From Arthrobacter tumbae (GTDB lineage Bacteria; Actinomycetota; Actinomycetes; Actinomycetales; Micrococcaceae): a DNA stretch of 64,000 nucleotides. How positions within the stretch are numbered: position 1 is the stretch's first letter; every line of letters begins with the position of its first letter. The stretch covers positions 1,488,001 through 1,552,000 of the forward strand of contig NZ_JAFBCC010000001.1 in NCBI RefSeq assembly GCF_016907495.1. The letters run 5' to 3'. Under the pieces are notes generated by a model. It was not told where the DNA came from, did no database searches, and was given only the letters and a program-made list of their open reading frames with translations. Of this stretch, positions 18,312 to 26,115 are shown piece by piece. A program made the position numbers and the translations under genes.

Positions 18312-19658
18312 TCAGCCGACCAGCCGCCTTGCTGCTGCCGAGTGCTCAGCGATCAGCGACTCGAGGTCCAGCCCGACGACGGCGCCGTCCTCCACCCGCC
18401 ATCGGCCTCCGATCATCACCCGGTCGGCACGGTCAGCGCCGCAGAGCAGCAGCGCCGACAGCGGGTCGTGACTGCCGGAGAAGCGGAGGTCATCCATCCG
18501 GAACATCGCAAGGTCAGCCTGTTTCCCCACCGCCAGTTCCCCGATGTCGCTCCGTCCCAGCGCGGTGGCCGATCCTCGCGTGGCCCACCCCAGTGCACGG
18601 GACGGCGTGGCGCGCTCTGCGCCGTACCGCAACCGCTGGAGATAGAGAGCCTGACGCGCCTCGAGGATCAGATTGGAGGCATCGTTGGACGCGGATCCAT
18701 CCACCCCAAGGCCCACCTCTACGCCGGCCTCCTCAAGTTCAATGGCCCTGCAGATACCGGAGGCGAGGCGCATGTTCGAGGTGGGGCAATGCGCTACACC
18801 GACTCCCGCGGATCCGAGCTGGGCGATCTCGCTGTCATCGAAGTGGATACCGTGCGCCAGCCAGGTCCTCGGCCCCAACCAGCCGACGCTGTCGAGGTAC
18901 TCGACCGTCCTCATGCCAAACCGCTCCCGGCAGAAGTCTTCTTCGTCGAGCGTCTCTGCGAGGTGGGTATGCAGCCGGACGTCGTGGAAGTCGGCCAGCG
19001 CAGCACTGGCCTTCATGATTTCCGTCGTGACCGAGAAGGGTGAGCACGGCGCCAGCGCAATCTGCACCTGCGCGCCTGCACCGCGTTCGTGGTACTGCCG
19101 GATGAGCCTTTCGCTGTCGGCGAGTATCACCTCGGGGTCCTGCACTGTCTGCTGGGGCGGCAGGCCGCCGTCGTCCTCGCCAAGGGTCATGGAACCGCGC
19201 GTGAGGGTCGCTCGCATACCCAGCCTGCGCACCACGGACACCTGCACGTCGATCGATTCCTCCATGCCACCCGGGAACAGGTAGTGGTGATCAGCGGCCG
19301 TGGTGCACCCGGAGAGCAGCAGCTCAGCGAGCGCCGCCGTCGTCGCCAGTTCAAGATCGCGTGGCGTGAGCCGCGCCCATACGGGGTAGAGGTTCACCAG
19401 CCAGGGGAAGAGCGGCACATTGACCACCGGCGCCCACGCCCGGGTGAGGGTCTGGTAGAAGTGGTGGTGCGTATTGATGAGTCCGGGCAGCACCACGTGG
19501 CTGCGGGCGTCGAAGACGGAGTCGTACTGTCCGGACGGCGTCGCCCCCGTCCGGACCAGTTCCACGATGGTGGTGCCTTCAATGACCACCCCACCGCCGG
19601 CGTCGGATTCATTGGCGGTAAAGATGGCGAGGGGGTCGCGGATCCAGATTCGTTGCAT
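18312..19658 (-). CDS. 8-oxoguanine deaminase (amidohydrolase)
   Basis: Zinc-dependent deaminase predicted to convert 8-oxoguanine to urate, feeding the urate pathway next door. The 448-residue protein has the amidohydrolase motifs in order: VVLPGLINTHHHFYQTLTRA (HxH metal site), HTHLAETLDEEDFCRERFG, WLAHGIHFDDSEIAQLGSAGVGVAHCPTSNMRLASG (metal histidines) and VGLGVDGSASNDASNL (catalytic aspartate). The HHHFYQ and GVDGSASND forms are those of 8-oxoguanine deaminases rather than guanine deaminase. The start MQRIWIRDPLAIF has GGAGAA six bases upstream. It lies downstream of the permease gene, separated by two hairpins. A triazine or cytosine-type substrate is an alternative. Confidence 0.86.
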   Translation of the reverse strand: MQRIWIRDPLAIFTANESDAGGGVVIEGTTIVELVRTGATPSGQYDSVFDARSHVVLPGLINTHHHFYQTLTRAWAPVVNVPLFPWLVNLYPVWARLTPRDLELATTAALAELLLSGCTTAADHHYLFPGGMEESIDVQVSVVRRLGMRATLTRGSMTLGEDDGGLPPQQTVQDPEVILADSERLIRQYHERGAGAQVQIALAPCSPFSVTTEIMKASAALADFHDVRLHTHLAETLDEEDFCRERFGMRTVEYLDSVGWLGPRTWLAHGIHFDDSEIAQLGSAGVGVAHCPTSNMRLASGICRAIELEEAGVEVGLGVDGSASNDASNLILEARQALYLQRLRYGAERATPSRALGWATRGSATALGRSDIGELAVGKQADLAMFRMDDLRFSGSHDPLSALLLCGADRADRVMIGGRWRVEDGAVVGLDLESLIAEHSAAARRLVG

Positions 19659-19692
19659 CAGGGATTCTCCGTTCCTTTCGGGATGAAACGGC

Positions 19693-19743
19693 ACAGGACC
19701 ACCGGCGTGACGGCGGGGTGTGCCGTCAGCTCAGTGGTCCTGT
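19693..19743 (-). promoter_or_regulatory. Nested hairpin in the leader of the deaminase gene
   Basis: ACAGGACCAC (19693-19702) pairs perfectly with GTGGTCCTGT (19734-19743); inside, GACGGC pairs with GCCGTC (19709-19714, 19722-19727). It ends about 35 bases before the deaminase start. It may be a second terminator after the permease gene or a cis-acting RNA switch; the sequence does not match a riboswitch I can name. Confidence 0.5.
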
Positions 19744-19762
19744 CTGCTGATCCAGGTTATGG

Positions 19763-19797
19763 TCCCTGCCTGCCCTGATTCGCGAGGTAGGCAGGGA
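19763..19797 (-). terminator. Hairpin after the urate/xanthine permease gene
   Basis: TCCCTGCCT (19763-19771) and AGGCAGGGA (19789-19797) form a nine-base stem starting seven bases after the permease stop codon. There is no clear U tract, so termination may be partial. Confidence 0.6.
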
Positions 19798-19803
19798 TGG
19801 AAT

Positions 19804-21375
19804 CTAGTGCTGGTGGCCGGGAGTCTCGTCGCAGATCTTACGGATGTCCTCGACACAGCTGATCTCGCCGTTATCAAGCTTCTCCTTGACCACGGTGTAC
19901 TGCGCCGCGGTCACCACGGGAATCTCTGTACCGTCCGCCGCCACGAGCTTGCCGCCCTGAAAGCTGTCGCCATCCTGCAGCGCGACGAGTTCATCTTCGC
20001 GCACCATGCGCGGCGGGCTGGCTACGAAGACGGAGGCACGCTCAGGATTACCGGCCTTCAGGTGGTTGAAGAGCAGGTTCATCAGCACGGCCATGATGGC
20101 CGCCGAGCTGATTCCCGAATGGAAGATGATCCCAAACCAGGTGGGGAATGCATCGTAGAAGGTCGGGGCAACCACGGGAATCGTGCCGAAGGCGAGTGCC
20201 ACTGCAACGATCACGAGGTTCATGTTGCCCTCGTAGTCGACCTTCGCCAGCGTGCGGATGCCGCTTGCTGCCACGGTGCCGAACAGGACGATCCCGGCGC
20301 CGCCGAGCACCGGCGTCGGAACCGCGGCAACCAGGCGTCCCAGAATGGGCAGGAGTCCGAGGATGACCATGATGAGTCCGCCCGCGGCCACGACGTAGCG
20401 GCTGCGGATGCCGGTGATGGCCACCAGCCCGACGTTCTGCGCGAAGGCGGTCTGCGGGAAGGAGTTGAAGACGGGGGCAAGCGCGCTGGAGAGCATGTCC
20501 GCACGCAGGCCGTCAGCGATGCGACGGGAGTCAACCTTGGTCCTGGCGATTTCACCGACGGCGAGGATGTCCGCCGTAGTCTCTGTCATGCAGACAAGAA
20601 TCACGATGGTCATCGAGATGATGGCTGCGATATCAAAGACGGGCCAGCCGAACGCGAAGGGCTGGGGGAAGGCAAAGATGGCGCCGCTGCCGACGTTCGA
20701 GAAGTCAGCGAGACCCAGGAGCGTGGCGATGATCGTGCCACCCACAATGGCGAGCAGGATGGACAGGCGGGAGATTGCCGCGTTGCCCAGCTTGCTCAGG
20801 AGAAGCACCAGCGCAAGCGTTCCGGCGGCCAGCCCGATGTTGGTGAGGCTGCCGTAGTTGTCAGCGTTACGGTTTCCGCCCATCGCCCAGTTGGCCGCAA
20901 CCGGCATGAGGGTCAAGCCGATGGTGGTGATGATGACGCCGGTAACAACCGGCGGGAAGAACCGGATGATCTTCGCGAAGAACGGCGCGAGGATCAGCCC
21001 GATCACGGAGGCCACGAGGACCGCGCCGAAGATGGTCGGGAGTCCTCCACCGCCGCTGATGATCGCAGTCATGGTGGCGACGCCGGCAAAGGAGACGCCC
21101 TGCACCAGTGGGAGCTGGGAGCCGAAGAACTTCACACCGTAGCTCTGCAGGATGGTTGCGGCGCCGCCGACGAAGAGGCAGGAGGCAATCAGGACGGCGA
21201 TGTCGTCCTGGGATACGCCGGCGGCGGTTCCGACGATGAGCGGAACGGCGATAATTCCGCCGTACATGGTGAGGACGTGCTGGAACCCGTAGGCGAACGA
21301 TCGTCCGAGGGGCAGCCGTTCATCCTCGGGGCGTTGGGGTTTAGCCTGATGTTTCATAGAGCTGACTGCTTTCAT
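19804..21375 (-). CDS. NCS2-family urate/xanthine permease
   Basis: Imports oxidised purines with protons or sodium. The 523-residue protein has 12 to 14 membrane segments. NCS2 features are LTMYGGIIAVPLIVG, LPLVQGVSFAGVATM, the acidic segment CMTETTADILAVGEIARTKVD, and the family signature QTAFAQNVGLVAITGIRSRYV. The closing region after residue 455 is a hydrophilic tail of about 65 residues. An AAGGAAG site precedes the ATG. It lies 47 bases downstream of urate oxidase and upstream of 8-oxoguanine deaminase, so urate or xanthine is the likely substrate rather than uracil. Confidence 0.9.
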   Translation of the reverse strand: MKAVSSMKHQAKPQRPEDERLPLGRSFAYGFQHVLTMYGGIIAVPLIVGTAAGVSQDDIAVLIASCLFVGGAATILQSYGVKFFGSQLPLVQGVSFAGVATMTAIISGGGGLPTIFGAVLVASVIGLILAPFFAKIIRFFPPVVTGVIITTIGLTLMPVAANWAMGGNRNADNYGSLTNIGLAAGTLALVLLLSKLGNAAISRLSILLAIVGGTIIATLLGLADFSNVGSGAIFAFPQPFAFGWPVFDIAAIISMTIVILVCMTETTADILAVGEIARTKVDSRRIADGLRADMLSSALAPVFNSFPQTAFAQNVGLVAITGIRSRYVVAAGGLIMVILGLLPILGRLVAAVPTPVLGGAGIVLFGTVAASGIRTLAKVDYEGNMNLVIVAVALAFGTIPVVAPTFYDAFPTWFGIIFHSGISSAAIMAVLMNLLFNHLKAGNPERASVFVASPPRMVREDELVALQDGDSFQGGKLVAADGTEIPVVTAAQYTVVKEKLDNGEISCVEDIRKICDETPGHQH

Positions 21376-21422
21376 GAGTATGACTTCCTTGTCTCACATG
21401 AGTAGGGGGTAAACCGTTTTTC

Positions 21423-22376
21423 TCAGCAGAAGCCGGGGATGTTGGCCCAGATTGCTGCTTCGTTGGTGGAACCTTCGGCGCGCTCGCGCTCGACGGTCGC
21501 CTCGATCAGTCCGTACGGCCGGTCGGCCGCGAAGAAGACCTCGCCCGGGTTGTCGATGCCGAACGGCTCGAGGTCCACGAGGAAGTGGTGCTTGTTCGGC
21601 AGGGAGAGCTTGATCTCCTCAATCTCCGGGTGTGCCTCCAGTGCCTGCTTGCCCATCTGGAACATGGTCTGCTGCAGAGCCAGGGAGTGGGTCTGGGCAA
21701 AGGCGTCGAGGAAGATCTTGCGGACGCTGGCATATACCGCGTTGAAGTCGATATCCGTGGTATTTGCTGCGTAGCGCCAACGGGCGGTCACATCGGTCGC
21801 AAGGATGCGGTCGGTGGTCTCCTGCAGGGTGGTGTACTGATCCCGTGGGAACCCGTGAAACTCAGAGCCGGTTGACTTCAGTACGGTCAGATCCTCGATC
21901 CCGGCAACGATGTGCCGGGCGCCGTTCTCGATGAGCAGCACAGCCGTGCGGGTCTCCGACTTGTTGCGGGAGAACGCGTGGTCATGGTCGCTGATGCGGT
22001 CCCAGAAGTACTGCTCCGCCTCCCAGCGTCCGCCGGAGACCCAGTCGAAGCTCTCGGTGAAGTGCTTGCCCAGGCGCAGGAGGAACTGCTCCGGAGAGCC
22101 GATGCCGTCGCGGGCGAAGGCGTACACCGTGTTCTTCTGCGTGTCCGTGGCAACAACGTGTGAGTTGTCGCCCTCGGTGTGGGCGGTTTCGAAGTCGCCG
22201 TGCAGCTGCGAGGTGACGTTGAGGTCCTCGATCTGGTGGCGGGCCGTGTCTCGGGTGATCTTCACGAGCCTGCATTCGGCCTTGCCGTACTGGTTCCGGC
22301 CCAGAACGATACGGCCGCTGGTGCCTGCGGTGGTGTCGTTGGTGTTGGCGCTTGTTTCGATGGTCGGTGTCGTCAT
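21423..22376 (-). CDS. Urate oxidase (uricase)
   Basis: Cofactor-free oxidation of urate to 5-hydroxyisourate. The 317-residue length and motifs fit bacterial uricases: GRNQYGKAECRLVKITRD near the N-terminus, EGDNSHVVATDTQKNTVYAFARDG (catalytic threonine-lysine region), FWDRISDHDHAFSRNKSETRTA, HGFPRDQYTTLQETTDRILATDVTARWRY (urate-binding Arg and Gln region) and NKHHFLVDLEPFGIDNPGEVF. The first 22 residues are a Thr-rich non-conserved lead. It starts two bases after the HIU hydrolase stop, in the operon order uraD-uraH-uricase-permease. Confidence 0.95.
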   Translation of the reverse strand: MTTPTIETSANTNDTTAGTSGRIVLGRNQYGKAECRLVKITRDTARHQIEDLNVTSQLHGDFETAHTEGDNSHVVATDTQKNTVYAFARDGIGSPEQFLLRLGKHFTESFDWVSGGRWEAEQYFWDRISDHDHAFSRNKSETRTAVLLIENGARHIVAGIEDLTVLKSTGSEFHGFPRDQYTTLQETTDRILATDVTARWRYAANTTDIDFNAVYASVRKIFLDAFAQTHSLALQQTMFQMGKQALEAHPEIEEIKLSLPNKHHFLVDLEPFGIDNPGEVFFAADRPYGLIEATVERERAEGSTNEAAIWANIPGFC

Positions 22377-22378
22377 TG

Positions 22379-22720
22379 TCAGCTTCCTCGGTAGGTGGAA
22401 TAGGCGAAGGGACTAATCAAAAGCGGCACGTGGTAGTGCTGTGCCGGGTCGGTAAGTTCAAAAATCAGTGAGACGGACGGAAAGAACGTCTCGGTTTCGG
22501 AGGCCGCGAAGTAGGTGCCGGTTTCGAAGTCGATCCGGAAGGTGCCCGCCTCCAGCGCCTCCGGGCCCAGGGAGGTGATGCGGCCGTCGTCGTCGGTGGT
22601 TCCGCCCGCTATTTCCTCCCACCCGTCCGGGCCCAGCCGGTGCAGTGCGGCAGCGACGCCGGCGGCGGGCCGTCCCGTACCGGTGTCGAGCACGTGGGTG
22701 GTGATGTGGCTGCGGCTCAT
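22379..22720 (-). CDS. uraH: 5-Hydroxyisourate hydrolase (transthyretin-like)
   Basis: Hydrolyses 5-hydroxyisourate to OHCU. The 113-residue protein has the diagnostic N-terminal SHITTHVLDTGTGRPAAGV (active-site histidine and arginine-side region), a middle RIDFETGTYFA strand, HYHVPLLISPFAYSTYRGS with the conserved C-terminal YRGS. The ATG overlaps the OHCU decarboxylase stop by four bases, showing translational coupling. Confidence 0.96.
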   Translation of the reverse strand: MSRSHITTHVLDTGTGRPAAGVAAALHRLGPDGWEEIAGGTTDDDGRITSLGPEALEAGTFRIDFETGTYFAASETETFFPSVSLIFELTDPAQHYHVPLLISPFAYSTYRGS

Positions 22721-23211
22721 GCTGCAAGGACCCCCTTGAGTCGAAGGATGGCAATTTCACGCAGTTGCCCGGCGCTGATTTCCAGCTCCTGCGCGGACGT
22801 ATGGCCCAGTCGCTCATCGAGGGCGGCGAGGATATCCTCGGCGCTGCGCCCGGCCGCCCTGATGAGGAAAACTCTCCCGAACTTCTCCTCGTAGGCGCGG
22901 TTGCCTGCCTGGAGTGCGGTCTGCGTTTCGACGGCGGTGCTGACGCCGGCCTGCTCACCGCGGGACATGGTGGCTTCAGTAGTATTCCCCTGCGCCCGGT
23001 CACCGATGCGAGGGTGATGCGCCAGGGCGCCGTCGATCTCGGCTTCGGTCCACGGATAGGCTGCCTTCTCGGCGAAGGCGATCAGGTCGGCTTCCGAGGT
23101 GAACGGCCGGGCATCAATGATGGCCTCAACCCAGCGCGGGATGTCGACGCACGGCGTGAGTTGGGCAGCAGCCACTTCGGGGGTACAGGTATTGAGGGTT
23201 GCAAGACGCAT
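22717..23211 (-). CDS. uraD: OHCU decarboxylase
   Basis: Decarboxylates 2-oxo-4-hydroxy-4-carboxy-5-ureidoimidazoline to (S)-allantoin. The 164-residue helical protein carries ALAHHPRIGDRAQG with the catalytic histidine, EQAGVSTAVETQTALQAGNRAYEEKFGRVFLIRAAGRSAEDILAALDERL covering the conserved glutamate and FGRVFLIRA segment, and ends LREIAILRLKGVLA. It is the first gene of the leftward urate operon; its promoter region holds several dyads. Confidence 0.95.
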   Translation of the reverse strand: MRLATLNTCTPEVAAAQLTPCVDIPRWVEAIIDARPFTSEADLIAFAEKAAYPWTEAEIDGALAHHPRIGDRAQGNTTEATMSRGEQAGVSTAVETQTALQAGNRAYEEKFGRVFLIRAAGRSAEDILAALDERLGHTSAQELEISAGQLREIAILRLKGVLAA

Positions 23212-23466
23212 GGGTGTCAGCTTTCTATAGAGCGCTATCGCCAGCGCTGAACACCCTTACCCTCGAACGAATTCGATTTGACTCGATGTTTCCGACGATA
23301 GTTCAGGAACCGTATGGTTCTCGTTTAGTTTCTATATGGTGGAATCTTTATTCCGAATTGATTGTAGCCCCGATCACACGGTAGCTGTCAAGCGTTACCT
23401 GGATCACATGATAGAGCCGCATCCACAGAACCCGCTACAGCGGCCTGGATAAGGGAAGATGGGCCT
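23212..23466 (-). promoter_or_regulatory. Promoter region of the urate operon, with three dyads
   Basis: This AT-richer gap between uraD and the PHP gene contains GAACC-GTAT-GGTTC (23307-23320), the 16-base TTTCTATATGGTGGAA element (23329-23344) shared with the malic enzyme promoter, and GGAAT-CTTT-ATTCC (23341-23354). They overlap where the leftward promoter should lie. IclR or PucR control is likely but not shown. Confidence 0.55.
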
Positions 23467-24486
23467 ATGGATGCCACCGCCGCCCTGAATGAAATCGCCT
23501 TCTGGCTGGAACGCGAAATGGCTCCCAGCTTCAAGGTTCAGGCGTTCCGCAAGGCCGCCGCGGCCATCGCCGAGCTGGAGCCAGGCGAACTTGCACAACG
23601 GGCCCGCGACGGCCGGCTCAAACGCATGAAGGGCATCGGAGCGCGCTCCTACGAGGTCATCACCGAGGCGCTCGACGGCGAAGTCCCGGCCTATCTCGCG
23701 GACCTTCGCGAGCGCTCGAAGGAAGCCCTGGCCAGCGGCGGATCGGAGCTGCGTGCCCTCCTTCGCGGCGACCTGCACAGCCACAGCGACTGGTCCGACG
23801 GCGGGAGCCCGATCCCGCTCATGGTCGACGCCGCGCGTGCCCTCAACCACGAATACCTGGCGCTCACCGACCACTCCCCCAACCTGAAGATCGCAAACGG
23901 CCTGAGCGCGGAGCGCCTCACCGAGCAACTCCAGATCGTGGACCAGATCAACGACGACGACGGCGGCAACGGCTTCCGCCTCCTGAAGGGCATCGAGGTG
24001 GACATCCTCGAAGACGGAACACTGGATCAGTCGCTGCAGATGCTCGACCGGTTGGACATCGTCGTCGCCAGTGTCCACTCCAAGCTGCGCTCCGACCGCC
24101 GGACCATGACCGCGCGCATGCTGGGCGGCATCCGCGACCCGCACACCAACGTCTTGGGCCACTGCACCGGGCGCCTCGTCCAGGGCTCGCGCGGCCAGCG
24201 GCCGCAATCAGAGTTCGACGCCGAAAAGGTGTTCACCGCCTGCGCCGAACACAACGTAGCGGTGGAGATCAATTCACGCCCCGAGCGGCAGGACCCGCCG
24301 GATGACCTGATCCAGCTGGCGTTGGACACCGGGTGTCTCTTCAGCATCGACAGCGATGCCCACGCCCCCGGTCAGCTCGATTTCCTTCAGTACGGCGCGG
24401 AGCGCGCCGAAGCAAACGGCGTGCCCGCGGACCGCATCATTACGACGTGGCCGCTGGACAAACTGCTCGCCTGGGCGCGCTCCTGA
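23467..24486 (+). CDS. PHP-domain phosphoesterase (PolX C-terminal-like)
   Basis: A 339-residue protein resembling the C-terminal half of bacterial family X DNA polymerases without the polymerase. Residues about 1-75 contain helix-hairpin-helix-like segments (LNEIAFWLEREMAPSFKVQAFRKAAAAIAEL; RLKRMKGIGARSYEVITEAL). From about 100 the PHP metal motifs appear: RGDLHSHSDWSDG, YLALTDHSPNLKIANGL, GIEVDILEDGTLD, VVASVHSKLRSD, GHCTGR, and IDSDAHAPGQL. This suggests a metal-dependent 3'-5' exonuclease or phosphoesterase in DNA repair. It is transcribed away from the urate operon and seems functionally separate. Confidence 0.85.
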   Translation: MDATAALNEIAFWLEREMAPSFKVQAFRKAAAAIAELEPGELAQRARDGRLKRMKGIGARSYEVITEALDGEVPAYLADLRERSKEALASGGSELRALLRGDLHSHSDWSDGGSPIPLMVDAARALNHEYLALTDHSPNLKIANGLSAERLTEQLQIVDQINDDDGGNGFRLLKGIEVDILEDGTLDQSLQMLDRLDIVVASVHSKLRSDRRTMTARMLGGIRDPHTNVLGHCTGRLVQGSRGQRPQSEFDAEKVFTACAEHNVAVEINSRPERQDPPDDLIQLALDTGCLFSIDSDAHAPGQLDFLQYGAERAEANGVPADRIITTWPLDKLLAWARS

Positions 24487-24493
24487 AAGGAGC

Positions 24494-25819
24494 CTAAACT
24501 CCTGCCGCTTCCTTGGCTGCCCTGAAGCCGGCTTCAAGGTCCGCCAGGATGTCGTCGACGTGTTCAATTCCCACTGAGAGCCGCACGAGGCCAGGGGTGA
24601 CACCGGCGATGACCTGCTGTTCCGGGGAGAGCTGGCTGTGGGTGGTCGACGCCGGGTGGATCACCAGCGAACGGACGTCACCGAGGTTGGCCACATGTGA
24701 GTGCAGTTCAAGGGCATCCACGAAGCGCTTGCCGGCCTCCGCGCCCCCGGCCAGGTTGAAGGAAACGATGGCACCGATCCCCTTGCGGCCGTACTTTCGG
24801 CCGCGCTCGTACCAGGCGCTCGAGGGCAGTCCGGCATAGGCGACCGACTCGACGTCCTCACGTGCTTCCAGCCACCGGGCTACCTCCGTGGCGTTGGAGA
24901 CGTGCCGCTCCATGCGTAGGCTCAGGGTTTCCAGGCCCTGGGCAATCAGGAAGGCGTTGAACGGGGACACCGCGGAGCCGAGATCCCGCAGCAACTGAAC
25001 CCTGGCCTTGAGGATGTAGGACAGGTTGGCCCCAAGGGCACCGTCGGCACCCAGGTCCCGCGCGTACACCAGACCGTTGTATGTCGGGTCCGGCGTGTTG
25101 AAGCCGGGGAACCGGCTGGGATCCTTGGCGAAGTCGAACCTACCGGAATCGACGATTACGCCGGCGATCGCGGTGCCGTGGCCGCCCAGGTACTTGGTGG
25201 CCGAATGGACAACGATGTCCGCACCCCACTCCAGGGGTCGGATCAGGTAAGGCGTGGCAAGGGTGTTGTCCACGATCAGGGGCACACCGGCGTCGTGCGC
25301 GGTTCGGGACACTCCTTCAATGTCGAGCACGTCCTGCCGCGGGTTGGAAACCACCTCCGCGAAGAAGAGCTTGGTGTTGGGCTGCACAGCGTCCCGCCAC
25401 TGCTCCAGATTGTCCGGATCCTCCACAAACGTGACGGAAATGCCGAACTTCTTCAGCGTATGGGCGAGCAGGTTGTAGGTGCCGCCGTACAGGCTGGGGC
25501 TGGCAACCACGTGGTCACCCGCCTCGGCGACGTTCAGGATGGCGAAGGTCTCCGCCGCCTGGCCGGAGCTGAGCAGCAGCGCGCCCAGTCCGCCTTCCAG
25601 GCTGGCGATCCGCTGCTCCACCGCATCCTGCGTGGGGTTTCCGATTCGCGTGTAGATGGGAGCCAGCTCGGCAAGGGCAAACCGGTTGGCGGCGCTTTCG
25701 GCGCTGGGGAAGACGAACGACGTGGTCTGGTAGATCGGCAGGGCACGGGCACCCGTGGTGCTGTCCGGTTCCTGTCCGGCGTGAATCTGGCGGGTTTCGA
25801 AAGACCATTGGTTGGACAT
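24494..25819 (-). CDS. metY: O-acetylhomoserine sulfhydrylase
   Basis: PLP enzyme making homocysteine from O-acetylhomoserine and sulfide in methionine synthesis. The 441-residue length and FETRQIHAGQEPDSTTGARALPIYQTTSFVF start are typical. Other marks are YTRIGNPTQDAVEQRIASLEGG, LLSSGQAAETFAILN, VVASPSLYGGTYNLL, PLIVDNTLATPYL and the PLP lysine in HSATKYLGGHGTAIAG. The C-terminal half has RLSVGIEHVDDILADLEAGF. An AAAGGAG site precedes the ATG. A SAM-IV-like riboswitch in its leader fits feedback control by S-adenosylmethionine. Confidence 0.95.
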   Translation of the reverse strand: MSNQWSFETRQIHAGQEPDSTTGARALPIYQTTSFVFPSAESAANRFALAELAPIYTRIGNPTQDAVEQRIASLEGGLGALLLSSGQAAETFAILNVAEAGDHVVASPSLYGGTYNLLAHTLKKFGISVTFVEDPDNLEQWRDAVQPNTKLFFAEVVSNPRQDVLDIEGVSRTAHDAGVPLIVDNTLATPYLIRPLEWGADIVVHSATKYLGGHGTAIAGVIVDSGRFDFAKDPSRFPGFNTPDPTYNGLVYARDLGADGALGANLSYILKARVQLLRDLGSAVSPFNAFLIAQGLETLSLRMERHVSNATEVARWLEAREDVESVAYAGLPSSAWYERGRKYGRKGIGAIVSFNLAGGAEAGKRFVDALELHSHVANLGDVRSLVIHPASTTHSQLSPEQQVIAGVTPGLVRLSVGIEHVDDILADLEAGFRAAKEAAGV

Positions 25820-25879
25820 TCAAGGCTCCTTTGGCATGGGCCCGGCATGGTGGGAGCACCGCGGGCCGCGCTTGCCGTC

Positions 25880-25990
25880 CGGCTGGTGCCGGGCGGCCAG
25901 GTCTTCACCCGGAGCACCCCACCGCAGCTGGAGGGTTGCTGGCCAGCAAGCCGGGGCTTCGCGCTGGCACTCATGACCGTGGCCAGTGTA
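25880..25990 (-). ncRNA. SAM-IV riboswitch
   Basis: The leader reads GGTCATGAGTGCC, then GAAGCCCCGGCTTGCTGGCC, then AGCAACCCTCC, a GC-rich variable arm, and GGGTGCTCCGGGTGAAGACC. These are the core blocks of SAM-IV riboswitches, which are nearly confined to Actinobacteria. The closing helix pairs GGCC-ACGGTC (25984 downward) with GACC-T-GGCC (down to 25895). It sits about 75 bases upstream of metY in the right orientation. Ligand-bound folding would lower metY expression. Confidence 0.88.
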
Positions 25991-26055
25991 GGCGCAGGAG
26001 TATTCCCCCGGCACGAACATGACGTTCCATGTAATCCACGGGTTGAGTTGCTGAA

Positions 26056-26114
26056 GTTTTTGTCGCCTAGTTGCAGTTAAAAGTGGTTCTAGGTCGCAAC
26101 TAGGCGACAAAAAC
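26056..26114. repeat. Perfect 19-base inverted repeat after aceE
   Basis: GTTTTTGTCGCCTAGTTGC (26056-26074) and GCAACTAGGCGACAAAAAC (26096-26114) are perfect arms around a 21-base loop, starting one base after the aceE stop. The T run is at the outer 5' side of the stem rather than after it, so this is not a standard intrinsic terminator, although the T/A base would let it act in both directions if the stem breathes. It may instead be a palindromic repeat element. Confidence 0.7.
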
Positions 26115-26115
26115 G

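Noticed and set aside
19720..21405. A 561-codon plus-strand frame opposite the urate/xanthine permease
   Set aside because: Antisense shadow; very rich in Asp, Glu, Gly and Arg as expected from a reversed membrane protein gene.
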